DNA from: Talpa occidentalis
Lineage: Eukaryota > Chordata > Mammalia > Eulipotyphla > Talpidae
Direction: 5' to 3'
NCBI RefSeq assembly: GCF_014898055.3
Contig: NW_023604295.1
Location: forward strand, 69,155,730-69,219,729
Length of the DNA stretch: 64,000 nucleotides
This document shows, piece by piece, positions 23,409-36,859 of the stretch. Under the pieces are notes generated by a model that saw only the letters and a list, made by a program, of their open reading frames with translations, did not search any database and was not told the origin of the DNA. How positions within the stretch are numbered: the first letter of the stretch is position 1; every line of letters begins with the position of its first letter. The position numbers were made by a program, and so were the translations under genes.

Positions 23409-23689
23409 TGCCTCCCCGGTGGCGCAATGGGTTAAGCACAGCACTGTGAATCTATCCTCAGCCTCTGCAGCATGAGTTTGATCCCCTGCCGGTCAGGGAG
23501 CTGCCCACAAGGTTCATCAGACCTCTCCTGTCTCACCCGCTTCTCCCCTCAGCAGTTTATTTCAGTCAGTCTGCCTGTTCTGCTCCCCACTCTGTCTCTG
23601 CTGAATCCTCTCACTCCCCCCACACCTCTAGCCTGTACCCCAGTTCATGTATGCATAAATAAATTAATCTTTAAAAAAATTAAATAAAC
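23409..23689 (+). mobile_element. T+ SINE copy, right arm of an inverted pair
   Basis: Target duplications aaaaacctatgttg (23395-23408) and aaaaacctatgctg (23690-23703) differ at one base. The branch is 'caatgggttaagcac'. It begins about 30 bp after the neighbouring SINE's 5' end. Confidence 0.92.
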
Positions 23690-23703
23690 AAAAACCTATG
23701 CTG

Positions 23704-24495
23704 ACCAAACAACAGCGTAGGTTTGCCACATTGCAATGTAGATTTACTAGACTTGACTTGATAGAAACAGCAAATTCCTCCAAAGAATTGTGCCCTAAAA
23801 TTTTTATTGACAGCAATACATCCTGTTTCCTTTTCTCAGTGCAAATATATCCTACAAGGGTAACAATTTATGTTTTAAACAGGAAAGGGAGAATGAATTT
23901 ATTGGTTTTCATTCTTCCCTGATGGAAATAGAGCAGTAGGTAGTAATATTTTCAAAAACTGTACATGTTCAAAGGAATCTTCTATTTATTATTAAAGCTT
24001 TTTCTGCTTCCCAAAAGAATGAGGTACTTTAAAACAAAAGAACAGATATACTAAAATCATTAAACTTAGCTCTAAGAATTTATAGCAAAAGTCTTTGTCT
24101 ATGGGACATTAAACACTAAAATGGACAGTATCTTCAATAGCAGTTTTACAAAAAGAGAAGAGGCATTCTTCATATGGCCAATTCTTACACTGACCTTTGA
24201 TAAGAAGCCAAGGGCATGATTCCAAATCATAGCTCTGTGAAGGCATTTCTGAAGGGGGCTAAAGTAATATAGGCCTGGTATGTACCCTTCTGATGATCTG
24301 ACTTGATACAGGGATAAAGCCTAGAGAATCTAGAGAGATGAATGGTTGACATGTCTGGAGGCTGCCGATTGCTGTGGAATTTCAATCAACTCAGTTATCA
24401 GACCATTGAAAATGGAGTCTACTGTTGGGCATTAAAATGGTTTTTCTGTGTTGTTCATGATTACCAACCCGATAATAATAAAAACAGTAGTAACA
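23704..24495. other. Unique sequence, nothing recognised
   Basis: No exon, RNA gene or named repeat is seen. Confidence 0.5.
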
Positions 24496-24500
24496 AACAA

Positions 24501-24690
24501 TTGAAATAGCTGACATTTTTAATGAGTATCTTACTATGTTAATAGGAATTGCTTATGTAAGGCTCCAATCTCATGAAGCAGGTATTTTTCATACCATATC
24601 CACTTTAAAAATGAAGAAACTGAGCTTACAGATGTTAAGCAAATTCCACGTGCTCCCTTAGCAAGTCTAAAAGTTTGGATTCAAATGTTT
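24501..24690 (+). mobile_element. MIR SINE remnant
   Basis: 'cttactatgtt...ggctccaatctcatgaagcaggtatt...ccactttaaaaatgaagaaactgagcttacagatgttaagcaaatt' follows the MIR core closely (tcatgaggtaggta...cattttacagatgaggaaactgag...gaggttaagtaac). It is the clearest MIR of the window. Confidence 0.8.
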
Positions 24691-24699
24691 GCATCTAAT

Positions 24700-25168
24700 C
24701 AACTTTTTTCCATATCCCAGTGGTAGTACTCAATATTGATGTTTTGTATTTTAGACCGTGAAATGATAGGAGGAAAATTTGTTCCTTTATTACTAAATGA
24801 AACAATTCGTTTGTATTCTAAGTCACATAGAGATTCATCTTACTTTTTCACAGAAGTAAGCATCAGAAGTAACTCTACAGTAATGATTTTCTAAACTCAG
24901 CTGGAATTACCCTAACTAGTATCTAATTTTGACTCTGAGCCATTTCATTTCGAGAAAAATATCAAAGTCAGTAAAGGCTGGGACTTCTTGGCTATATCTT
25001 GGATATTTCTTTTCAGAGCACAAGAAAACCTGAACTACCTTTGGATAATTTATCACAGAATACATTCACCTCAGATATTATCATAGGAGGAAATCTGAGG
25101 TTCATATTCTACCAATAATTTATAATCTTTGGCCTACTTTCCTGGAGATCTTGGATATAAAGTATTAT
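24700..25168. other. Unique sequence, nothing recognised
   Basis: No exon, RNA gene or named repeat is seen. Confidence 0.5.
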
Positions 25169-25184
25169 AAAATGTGTTCATCAA

Positions 25185-25471
25185 GGGCCTCCCCGGTGGC
25201 ACAGAGGTTGAGCACTGGGCTGCGAAGCTGCCTGCAGCCTCTGCAGCACTGGTTCGGTCCCCAGCTGCTGGCGAGGGTCCCACTTGGCATGCAGACCGCT
25301 CCTGCTGCGCCCGCTGCTCCCTTCAGCAGTGTACTTTGGACCTTCTGCCTGTTCTGCTCCCCGCTCTGGCTCTGGTGAATTCTCTCACCCTCCCATGCTT
25401 TTAACTGTACCCAGTGCTTGTATAAATAAATAAATTAATTAATTTTTAAAAAATATATTAATAAAAAAATT
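25185..25471 (+). mobile_element. T+ SINE copy, 'ggttgagcactgggctgc' subfamily
   Basis: Target duplications aaaatgtgttcatcaa (25169-25184) and aaaagtgttgatcaa (25472-25486) are imperfect. It has a ctgctggcgagggtccc body in place of the ccaccggaggagg segment. The B box is ggttcggtccc. Confidence 0.9.
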
Positions 25472-25486
25472 AAAAGTGTTGATCAA

Positions 25487-28400
25487 AACTGGCAAGAAAA
25501 TTTTGTAGTGTTAAGTGATAGTACATTCATTGGGAGATCCTATTAAGTAAGCTTGTTTTCCAAGCAAAGTATTTTCATTTTAGAAAATAAAGAGGCAAAC
25601 TATGATTGTGTTTATATTTGCTAGATGTGTTTACTTAAAATGCATTCTAAATAATGGGTTTAAGTAATTAAATTGCTTAAACTTGAGTAAATTAAAACTT
25701 CAGTGGGCAAATTGTGAATTCCCTGAAAAAAGGTATAGAAGATAAAAAAACAGACATTAAATCTCATTTTGCATGATAATGATGAAACTGTTGAACTATA
25801 TTGCCAATATTCTGACTTTGAAAAGGTTTTTACTTTTAATGTTACTACATTTGCAATTTAGATTTAGTGTAGACTTAATAAACATGATTATTGGAAGCTG
25901 GTGGTTTTAATCACTGAATTGACTATCAATTCACTATTTCTATTATAATTTAGTTTGTAATCTTTCAGGATTAGTTATTTTCACAAGCTCTATTTTCTAA
26001 CACTGAAATTTGGCAAGAAATTACTTGTATTAATTCTCTATTAATGGCTGTCTGTACATGTAAAAATGTATTACAGGATCTTCAGTAAGGTAATTCACAC
26101 ATATCAAGGTTATTATTTTTTTTTTTGGTATAAATAGAAACCAAAGAATAATGTCTTTTTTTCCCCTTCAGATAAAAAATGTTATTTAAATTTTAAATTT
26201 CGTACATAGTTAAGCCACTAACATAAGAAGGAAACTAATCTAATGGAGGGTTATTTAATAAGAAATACATAAAATGTCTTGCATTGTGAATTAAGAAAAC
26301 TACTCTCTGTTAGAAAATTTATATTTATTTGTTTACTTACTTATTTTTAAGAAAACTCATATTAAAATTTATTTTTATCAAAAGTGTATTTACTACAACA
26401 AAGCTGAAGAAACATTTGATATGTAAAGAAAAATGGAGAATATAGTTATTTGGAGACTTAAATAAACAATAGATATTAAAAGGTTTTGTAAATTTTCATT
26501 TGCTGAGAAAATATTATTTTAATAGCTATAAGATTATTTACTACTTCAACACATTTCTTATCTTCCTTTGACAGTCATCACCTAGCTTGGACAAAGGTGT
26601 TGTATTTTACTATGGCAATGGAGATTTACAAACAAATATCTATATCCTTCAAGCATTTGCATTATAATTAGAACATAAAAAATAAAGTACATGATAAGAA
26701 AACGTTATATAGGCGAACTCTTAAAGGTGTTGAAAAAGCATAAATACTGCAGGAAATCAGTGCTGGGGGTTATGATGAAATTAAGTTATTGGGAAGAAAT
26801 TAAGTTATTGGCATCTCTGTATAAATCAGTTCTAATTTTTTTTTAAGTTAAGAGTTTGTTCAGTCAAAAGAAAATTCAGCTATACAACCATATTTCAAAT
26901 TTCATGTGCTGTCCTTTCCTATGGAAATCCCATGCCCTCTTGTGGACAGGACTATACATTTTAGGAATTTCAAAGGTGACCCCATTTTTTTCTCTATTAC
27001 CAGTAAACATAGATGTGGAATCAGGACTGTCAGGGTCAGATGATATTTAGTATCTTAAAGCTTACTGGTTAACATTTTAAAAAAGTCCATTTTTACAGTT
27101 TCATGAGTATAATTCTAGTTTCTAGAATTTCTAGAGACATTAAAATGATTTTCTGTGTAACTGTGTTGTACTGTTTGAAATTTCTAAGACCGCATACTTG
27201 ACCATCAAATGTCCTGTGATTATATTAAGACGTAGAGAGTTAAAACAAGTCACCCTTTCCACCTTCTAGTAATTATAATTCCAGACTTTGGATATCTATT
27301 TTCCATGATCCTTAAAATAGCAGACCTAAAACAACTCTAAATTCTTACTAACTCCCTAAAACAAAAAATGGTCAAGAAATTATAGTATGGCATTGCAAGA
27401 AAATATGTGTGTGTGCTATGATATGTATCTTTAAAATGGAGAGGAACAATCCCTTCAGAAATGTCTTCTCTCTAAGACTTCTATGTGGAGGATAGTAGGA
27501 TTGATTTCTTAGGTCTCAAGGACTAAGAACCTAGTTTTAAGTTTTCGGTAATTTGTTTGAGGAGTTATTTACTGACAGTGCTGTTTTTATTTTGTGATTT
27601 CACTTGCTAAATAGTTAGATTTTCCAATTTATTTAATTTTACTTTATATGCCAGTGACACTGAAACCAAAGCCTGAATTTAATGCTTTTAAGCAAACATA
27701 TAAGAATTAGCATCCCTCATTAAACTCCCTAGTTCTAATTACTTGTCTTTAAAAATAAGGACAAAAATAAACATTCATTGGGCTTGACATTATACAGACT
27801 ATTTGATACCAAGAGAAAGTCGAATGTTCTTTCTCCTTAAAAGATATGCTAGGAAATATATACCATATGACCTGAAGTTTACAGGCAGAAAACATTTTAC
27901 ATTGGTTTCTTATTCAAATTTTAGAGATTTTTCACAAGCAATTTATGTAGGTACAAGCTTCTTAAAATGTCCTTTGGGCACATCTGTCTTCCCAATTTCA
28001 TCAATTCAGCTGAATATAATACCCGTGTCCCCAGGTAAAAGTCATGATGCAATTCTATCAGACAGTTGCTGTACTTTGCGCAGTGTGGGTGTGAGAGCTA
28101 ATTTTGTCCTTAGATTCAGAAGCTTCATTAACAGTCTTAACACATTCACTGCAGCTTTCTAAACCTCTCAGGCTTTAACACTTACACTACTGCAGAACTG
28201 TGGAGAGAGAAAAATAAAATGTTATCCTTGTTTTGAAAACACTTTCCTCTGATTGGCAACAAATCCAGCTCTTTTATGCACTTCCAAAACTGAGTTTCAA
28301 CAATGTCATACTATGGAATCATTTTGACAATGCATGATGGATATTAAGAGAGAAGTATTTTATAGACACAAACGCACCCTAAAATTTTGCCCAAATATAA

Positions 28401-30200
28401 AATGCATAAGAGACAATGGCTAGACTTGATTATAGTAATTGTGATAGCTACAAAAGAGAATTTTTTAAAGCAATCCTGTTACTGCAATTAAAAAATAAGT
28501 TCCATATTATTTTAATTACTCAATATTAATATTAATTTCTCAGACTTTAGTGATTAATATTCCTACCAAAATGTTTTCTGGTTTTAAAATGAAAACATTT
28601 ATCAAAGTCTAACCTTGGATTCTCAGTATCTGTATTCAATGATTATGCCAGTTAGTACACACAATTGTTAGATAGATGCTGAGGAAGAAAAATGCAAATT
28701 ATTTCCTTTTCAGTTACAAGCTTTGTCAGACTCACTCAAACAGATATACTGGAGCGATATTAAGAAAAGCATTGCCATATATGGAAAGTCACTCTACCTA
28801 TTTATTGACCAACATTATGTCATCACTAGATTCATATAGTATTAAATTTAACCAGTCTAATCTTTGTTTTGTACATATTAAAAACACTAGAATAAGTTAA
28901 TGAGAAAGTGTAAAAATTAAAATTTATATTTTTAGCAAATGATAGCATTCAAAATGGAGTGAATATGTATGGAAGTATTAGCAATTGGCTACTTTCATTC
29001 TTAATCTCTTAACTGTTTATTTTCTTAGATAACATAACAAAACATTTAACTATACAAAATCATTATACTTTTTTAATGGACATCCTTAGGATTTCAACAG
29101 TATCCAAAAACTGTAAACAAAAATAGTTCTTTGGACTAAACAAAAATAAAAAGGTTTTAGGGACTAATCTAAAATCTCAGCTATCTTGGAATTTGACTCA
29201 AGCATTACTTTTAAAAATCGAGTCATTTCAGACATACATGTAATAAAATATATGGAAAAATATATTTAAACTTATTACTGGCGTATGAATGAGCAAGGAG
29301 ATAATTGGATCACACAAAGCTTTCTATTCATTTTGTGTTATACCGTACATTTTAACATTAGTTGTTTTCATGACACTGACACATATTAGAATATACTTCT
29401 CAATCTGATATCACCATGCCTGATTCTCTGGCAAAATTTTCTAAGAAAACACTTAAAGGGTAGAAATTTTTAAAAAGTCTTTCAGGAAAGATACATGCAT
29501 AAAAAATTCAGTTATTAAAGAACCATGTACATATACTCTTTTATCCCTCTGAGGTCTAAAGTCCAGAAATGTTATTCAGATTGCTGATGCCCATCAAAAT
29601 TTTATTAATAAAAGGAAAACAATCAAGAATTTCTTCCTGTTATGTTTCCTTTGATGATCATTTTCCTCCCTATGAAATCTTGATTTCCTGTTTCTTATTC
29701 CAGCACCTGACTGTTTTCTACCTCACATGGTATCTTGACCTCTGCTTTCTTGATTCTTGATTTTTTTTCCAAACACTTGGAAGATTACAGATGCTCAGAA
29801 AAAGGGCCAAACTCTTTCCTCAGCAATAAGCCTGTTGTCTAAAAGAGTCTGGGATGTACAGGGCATATCAATTTCCCTATCAATACATTTCTTTTCCATA
29901 CAGTGTATCCAGCATTTTGTATTTCATTCAATTCAATGGTAAAGAAATGGTAACTGATATTAAGTCCTCATATGAATGAAATTACGAAGAAAGGACTCAA
30001 TAAATGCCAACTACATAACATCACTTTATAAAAAATGGTATTAAAACCCCAAAGAATTAGGAAGGAAACTGCAAAATAACATGCACAATCCTTCTAAGTG
30101 AACATTATTAAGAATTTACAAATATATCTGCTTTTGTTACTTTCCTGAACACCTTACGGAGCCTCAGATTTCTGGTCTACAGGTCAATATTTGGGAAACA
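25487..30200. other. 4.7 kb without recognised features
   Basis: It is AT-rich and free of young SINEs, in contrast to the rest of the window. I see no exon. The open frames at 27803-28162 and elsewhere have no recognisable domain, no signal of coding composition and no splice context. Confidence 0.5.
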
Positions 30201-30217
30201 CAAATATTGCACAGCGA

Positions 30218-30533
30218 GGGCCTCCCCGGTGGCGCAGCGGTTGAGCGCTGGGTTGCGAGGCTGCGCGCGGCCTCTGCGGCGCCTGTTCGATCCCTGGCTG
30301 CTCCCCGGCCACCAGGGGAGGGTCCCACATGGCGCGCGGACCTCTCCTGCCGCCCGCTGCTCCCCTCAGCAGTGTGCTTCGGTCCTTCTGCCTGCTCTGC
30401 TCCCCGCTCTGGCTCTGGTGAATTCTCTCGCCCTCCCGCGCTTCTGACTGTACCCAGTGCATGTATAAACAAAACAAACAAACAAACCAGCAAACAAATA
30501 AATAAAGCATGCCTCTATAAAAAAAAAAAAAAA
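30218..30533 (+). mobile_element. T+ SINE copy, young subfamily, extended 3' tail
   Basis: Perfect 16-bp target duplication aaatattgcacagcga at 30202-30217 and 30534-30549. It is very CpG-rich, with A box tggcgcagcgg and B box tgttcgatccc. After aataaataaag it carries gcatgcctctat and a second A run, matching the extra 3' word of the copy at 14590-14926. It is probably among the most recent insertions here. Confidence 0.95.
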
Positions 30534-30549
30534 AAATATTGCACAGCGA

Positions 30550-31110
30550 TTCCTATCCTTGGGTTACAGCTTGTGACAAGAGTGAAAAGTGACTGGACGG
30601 AAAATCAGAATGCTCAGGAGCAGTGAGTCTCAGGTTCTTCATTTGAAATGGGGATTGCAACATCTATTATTCATGCCGTCCATGATAAATAAATTAGAAA
30701 AATATATGTGGAAATTCCCGTAAATAATAGAACACTTTGTTAAAGTAATGTTTTTAGTTATCAGTGTTAGTATATTGACTATATTCTGGGAAATCTCTAT
30801 TGTGCTTTGGGTCTTTTTGATAGACTGTCTACAAAGGAAACAAAAATATTGTTACTTTTAGGGATTCATTCAGTTGCAATAATGCGGCAGAATAGGCAAA
30901 GGACAGACACAATAATGATCTGCTGCTGGTTCTTTCAAATCAACCTAAGTTGGTTCATGTACTATAACTTTCTTATGCTTCTGGAACAATTCAAGTCAAT
31001 GGTGTGAATCAAAGGAAAAACAGTGAATTGTTTGTTTTGAATTGGAAACACTATTCCACTACTGACATCTCCATCCTAACCTCTGAGGTGATATGGCTTG
31101 TAAAGTGGTT
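30550..31110. other. Mostly unique sequence, possible MIR scrap at 30590-30665
   Basis: 'tgagtctcaggttcttcatttgaaatggggattgcaac' near 30625 resembles the MIR 'ctcagtttcctcatctgtaaaatggggat' word. Nothing else is recognised. Confidence 0.4.
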
Positions 31111-31122
31111 TGATACCACAGC

Positions 31123-31176
31123 TTTAGAGTAATTATCTACATCTCCAATTTTAGAGTAATTATTTACACCTCCAGT
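31123..31176. repeat. Two-copy 27-bp tandem repeat
   Basis: tttagagtaattatctacat (from 31123) and tttagagtaattatttacac (from 31150) are adjacent copies of a 27-bp unit with a few substitutions. Confidence 0.75.
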
Positions 31177-31179
31177 TCA

Positions 31180-34100
31180 TACACATTTCCAGCCCCCCTT
31201 ATATGTGCACTTTAAAAATGATTGCCAACATAGATATGTGAATATTTGTATATATTTACCCTACAGAAGCTTAAGAATTCCCTTGTATTTTATTTTCTTG
31301 TTTTTATATATGGAAATGATACATCTGCTTGATATCAGGATAAAGAGAACTATTAAAAATGCTAAATACCTGGAATCATAATCAGAATGTTTAATTATAT
31401 ATATCCCCATTCCTTCATAGATATTTTCAGTTTTTCATTAAGAAGCTGAGTCATAAAGTGGCATTTATATTTACCAAGTAATACTCACTTCCTGCATTGA
31501 TAAAAGCACTCTAAGTTTTTAAAATGATTTTTCTGCTTAAATCATTAGACACAAGAAATGAAGAAATATAGTTTTAAAAGAAGAAAATAGCATTTGAAAA
31601 TTATAATGTGTTCAAAAATATTGAAATGATATGTATAGTCTTCTGGTAGATAGAATTGCAATTATCCACTGAGTTTCCTGGGCCTAGGTGTGTTACTCTG
31701 TAAGGAATTTAAATGGCTATAAAGAACATGTTTACATTAAAATATCCTGGTTCTAGATTTGAAGTGATTTGACTTAAAGTTATCTATTTACAGGTATTTG
31801 TAGTGAATGACTACAATTTGTAATTACAGAGCCTTTGCTTCAAAATGTGGCTCCATATTATGTGGCGAAAGTGATAATGGCATAACAGATGCTGGAATAA
31901 ATATATTATCAATAGATTTGGTATAGTATAAGGGATTTTTGGTTAATACAATTATCACAAAAATAAAATGAGTTGATTCAACTAATTAATTTCAACATCT
32001 GAATATGTCCTCATTTTATGTATTAAAGTTTGTGTGTGTGTGTCCTTATTTGAAGTCTATAAAGGAAGCTTATCCGACTACCATTTTTTTCATAAGACAT
32101 ATTCAGAAACCTCTTAGGGTTGGAAGATAAGAACTTGTCCTTTCCTATAAAGAGCTCCCTCTCTCTTGATTTACCTTTTAAATGCCTTCCTCTATACCAT
32201 TCTGTTTGGAATCCCCTGAATAAAAATAACTTAGAAAAATGTGAATGGTCAACCAATGTGCATTTCCTAAGCAGATGTACATGTTCAGTGAAGCCATAAC
32301 ATACACATATAAAAATAGCACTAACTGCATCAGTTTCACAAGCTTGATGCAGAGAGTAGTTTCCTTGTGTCCAGAGGAAGAACAGTCCCCCGTGGACTGA
32401 GTTGAACAAGGGAAGTCTTACTTTCTTACTAGGGGTATGTCTGTTTCTATCTTTTCAACAGGAACTGAGAGCTCACACTTCCATTTTCAAGTTAGGAAAC
32501 TTCAAATTACTTGACTGTAAACATAAGTAACACATATTGTGTGAGATACTCAATATGGTCATTCTGCACTCTCAGTTTTTTTTTTTTTTGACCTAAATCT
32601 AACATGAAAGTAGAAGTAAGCACAGAACACAAAAAATGTGGAATCCATGTTTTAGGAAATAATTTTAAAGACTATGGAAATAGACTGGGCATAATTTTTG
32701 AGCAACAGTTGCTTTCACAATAAAGTCTATGTTTGTTTATCTTGCTTGAATCCGTTACCTTCAATTTTTTTATTACTTCCTTTCAAGTCAGCCAACAAAT
32801 ATTTCTGAATCTCCCCCAAGGTCAGGTAATTTGTGAGACACTTGTGTTTAGAGGGTTTTAAAGTTCATAACTGAGTCCATGACCTTGACAAGTTACATTC
32901 CATTTGGAAAAGGTAATTTGCAACTGTGCAAATAAAAATGTTTCGGTGGAAGGTAGGTGCTATGAAGATGATCTAACAAATAATTATGAAGGTGTCTATG
33001 AAGAGTTAAAAACTGAATGAAGTCAGTCTTGGTGAGAAGCAGGTAATAGGCAAAGCTCTGTGATGTGGGTGGATGAAGAGGGTATAAGGCCTTACTTACA
33101 TAAATAATCACTTTGAGAATTAAGAAAGAAACAGGCCTGGCATGTTGTTAGTCATATTCCCTAAAACATTGGCTGGATGCCAATATATGCCCTATTTTAT
33201 TATAGGCATATTGTTAAAAAACGGAAGCACTATCTAAATCCAAGCAGTTACCCAAAGGCATCTGAGTATCACAAGCACCCTTGGACACTCCTGTGGTAAG
33301 GCTCAATCTCCCCACCATTAAAGATAAATGTTTACCATCAGAGATAAACGTCTGCCAAAATAAAGTCAGAGTTCCCACACTCTTTAAATATCACATCCAG
33401 AAAGACATGACAATTTGGAGTCAGAGATACTGATGAAATTCTGGATAGGCGACCTTAAGAAATCATTCAATTTCCCCACTGAATCAATAAATGTTTACAC
33501 ACTACTCTATGTTGGGATATATTAGCTTATATCATAAACCTTATATTAGGAAGATTATTAGCAAGGTAGTATGGGAAATATAAAGATTGATAATATATTA
33601 CCTCTACCCTAATTCTCCATAGTATTCTGTAAGGCTGATAATACAAATTAAAAACTGCAGGAGAATCATTAGGGGGTAACAATATCATGAAAAAGCAAGT
33701 TGAATTTGGAATCAGAGTACAAAAATATTTTTTAGCTGGGGGACAAGAAATATGAGCGATTGTTCTTGTTGGATTCGCAACTTACTTTCAACAGATGAGG
33801 TTGTATACCTTTATGAGTTTAGAAGAAATAATGTAGACTCTAAAAAAATGGAAGTGGAAAATCATGGATTTGTTAAAAGAATATTGACCTATACAGTTTG
33901 ATCAGATGTTAGAAATAAAAGGAATAGTCAGAATGAAGTTGAAAATGCAGTTTAAGAGAACAAATTTTAATTTGTAGGCATGAGGACCTCCTGCATATTT
34001 TTTAGAATAAGAGTTGACACATTAATATGTACTTTAGTAATATATTTATGTGTTTTTATGTAGGAAAACTTGCCATGGGAAAAGACTGATTGCTGAAAGG

Positions 34101-34235
34101 TCTGGTAGTATTAGCTGACAATAAAACATGTTAAATAGGACCTCCATCTAAGGATAGCAGGGGTGACAGACATTCCTTAAAATAAAGAAACCAGTAGTGC
34201 TTGTTATAATTATTATAACACAGACAATAGTAAGG
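31180..34235. other. 3 kb without firm features
   Basis: No exon is seen. A (GT)n of about 14 bases lies at 32029-32043. 33410-33475 has a weak MIR-like order (ttggagtcagagatac...gaccttaagaaatcattcaatttcccc). The 128-residue minus-strand frame at 32023-32409 has no recognisable domain and I do not call it a gene. Confidence 0.45.
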
Positions 34236-34248
34236 ATTCTATTTACAA

Positions 34249-34522
34249 TTTTTTAAAGATTTATTTATTTATTTATGCATACAAGAGCTGGGGTACAGGC
34301 CAGAGATGTGGGGGGTGAGAGGATTCACCAGAGACAGAGTGGGGAACAGAGCAGGAAGACTGACTGAACTACGCTGCTGAGGGGAGCAGTGGGCAAGACA
34401 GGAGAGGTCTGTCTCACCATGTGGGTTGCTCCCTGATTGGCCAGGCATCGAACTTGTGCTACAGAGCCTGCGGATTGCTTCATAGCATGGTGCTTAACCC
34501 CTTGTGCCACCAGGGAGACCCC
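34249..34522 (-). mobile_element. T+ SINE copy, reverse orientation, no clear target duplication
   Basis: The 5' end (ccaccagggagaccc) is at the right and the ATTT tail at the left (34258-34277). It belongs to the 'caaggggttaag' branch. Flanks show no convincing duplication, which fits an older insertion. Confidence 0.88.
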
Positions 34523-34524
34523 CA

Positions 34525-36100
34525 AAGTAAAATTATTTAAACAGTCTTACACTAAGTGTTTATTTAAAACATAGTTGTTATTAGTAGGCAGTTCTTCTCT
34601 GAAAGGGTAATTTTATTTTGTAAATAAATAGTCATAATTTCAGAGAATGATTTTGAGAAGTGGGAAGACAAGCCATATATTTCAGTGGCATTATTGCTTT
34701 TTTCAACGTAAGTCTGTAGGAACCAAACCAAAGGAAAATTTAGCAATTAACAAATCAATTTAAACTATGTCTACAGTTAACTCAGATCATATACACTAAA
34801 GGCAGTTCATGTTAGGGCTTGACTGGCTGTCTACATTGACAAATTAACCCGATAATTGACATTTCTTATCTTAATGGTGTACTGTAAGCATATAGGCAAA
34901 TCCCAGACTAAATGCCATTCAGTATTTCAAGTCTAAAGTGAATTTGAAACAAAACGTGCAGTAGTTTTCACTTTCATTAACCCATTGACATTACTGTCGC
35001 CAACCTCATTTAGAAAAGAAAGTCCATAGAGATTTGGTAGAATTAAAAGAAAATGGACTCTGTGTACTTTACCTCTCCATAATTGGTAATGTGGAGAAAG
35101 CATTTTATAATTTGAATGAAAGTCAGGATAGATTCAAAATCTTCCTTGCTCTATTATCTAACTAGATCAGTAAATTTAAGTAAGTCACTTAAGTCCATCT
35201 TATTTTATTTTATGTATTTTGTAAATGGAAGTTGGCTGGATTATAAAACCGGTATTATTGGGCAAGGGGATGTTTGTGGGCAATCGCTCTGTTTTAATGT
35301 CCTTGGTGCTTGGCAAAACGCCAGACACACAGTAGGAAGCATAAATATTTAAAGAACTAAAACCAATGCTTCTAATCATAAAAATGTATGGTGTGCATTC
35401 ATTCCTGAAATGCTGGTATACTGAGGAGTGAATAAACAGTGAATACACTATCTAGGAGGAAACCAAGGAATAATTAAGGAAACAATAACAGTCAAGGTTG
35501 TCAATTTAATCTACCTCTGGAAAATTAGCCATGACAGCAAAAGGGCATATTGGTAAAGCAGAATACTGGAGGAAATAAAACTGACTCTAATTGAGGTATC
35601 TTCAAAGGGATGCACACCTAAACTGCAGCAGTCAAATTTGCATCTGAATCTTATCTCTGAGTTTTGCATGTGTGCATACAGATCAGGTATAGCCTAGCTA
35701 ACTTTTCATTTCACCGTGCAATTACTTAAAATATGCATGTAATTGAATGTATTACAAATTCTGCATCTTCGACTTAGAAGGCAGCATGAAAAATTATGCA
35801 TTTCCCCTAATTTTTAATAAAAATTTAATAATAAGTATCATATATTTTAATACATTCAAAAGTTATTATATTCATTTGCACTATTTTCTTTGCAGAACAT
35901 ATATATTTAAAACAACAATAGTAGTAACTATACCATCTAATTCAAATCATCTATGGAAACCTATGGGGTGATTACATTACTAAAAGCTGACAAATGGTAA
36001 AGGTTGCAGATTGTTCTACACAGAGGCATCTTTACTTGTAATTCAGTATATGCCTGTTATTAAGGTAACTACTCTCCATGACTATAAATTGTTACAGTAA
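34525..36100. other. Mostly unique; L2-like scrap at 35275-35360
   Basis: 'tgtttgtgggcaatcgctc...cttggtgcttggcaaaacgccagacacacagtaggaagcataaatattta' resembles the L2 3' end order (tgtatccccagtgcctggcacatagtaggtgct...aataaat). The rest is unassigned. Confidence 0.45.
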
Positions 36101-36104
36101 TTTT

Positions 36105-36215
36105 TAAGACGGACCATTAAAGCCAGCTTTAAAGGCAAGGAATCAAAGTTCAGAAAGTTTAGGTGCATCTCAAGTTCCCACAACTAGTAAGAGTCTCATC
36201 TGAGATTTAAAAGCT
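36105..36215 (+). mobile_element. MIR-like SINE remnant
   Basis: 'gcaaggaatcaaagttcagaaagtttaggtgcatctcaagttcccacaactagtaagag' follows the MIR order 'gaggaaactgaggcacagagaggttaagtaacttgcccaaggtcacacagctagtaag' in diverged form. Confidence 0.55.
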
Positions 36216-36859
36216 AAAACTGTTCTATGACAGTGATAATATAGGATTACATGTGAAAAAAATTCACATAACATTCTTCATCACTGAGAGTTTTTAAGTG
36301 CTTTCTTCACTATTCTTGTCACAATGTATCTTTCTATACCTGTTGGACCATGTCTCCATCCACACTCACCACTTATTGACCTCTCAGTCATCTCTTTCAA
36401 TCACAAGACTTTAACATAAAAACAAAATAAAAGCTCGTATTTCCAGACTAAAAGTTACGACAAATTTCAGACTTGTTTACCTAAAATTTATATTTGGGTA
36501 TGTAATAGACTTCTCAAACCAAGTTTGTCTAAACCTCAATCTTCTATTGTCAATAGATTGCAACTTTGTGTTTCTAATTGTTTTCTCCAATAATCCTAGC
36601 AGTTATCCTTTGTCTTCTGTCACATCCTATATGTAGGACATATCTTATCTGCACTATATTCAAAATACATGCAACATCATACAAAACATATGCAATATCA
36701 TATTATTTCCAATTTTAGTGCTTCCTCTTGGTCTAAGGCACCATTTTCCTGATTTTATTCAGTAGGCTACAAACTGAGCTGATTTACCTCTCCATTGCCC
36801 TCTCACTTCCCCTCCTTCATTAACAGTCTAGACATGACAGAGCCATCAGATATTTTTAC

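Noticed and set aside
27803..28162. 119-residue plus-strand open frame
   Set aside because: No recognisable domain or supporting context; probably chance.
30207..30626. 139-residue plus-strand open frame
   Set aside because: It is the sense translation of the SINE body plus tail (recurring GGAAVERW-type text in many copies), not a gene.
32023..32409. 128-residue minus-strand open frame in unique sequence
   Set aside because: No recognisable domain, ends in a (TG)n tract, no splice or promoter context; this length is expected by chance.
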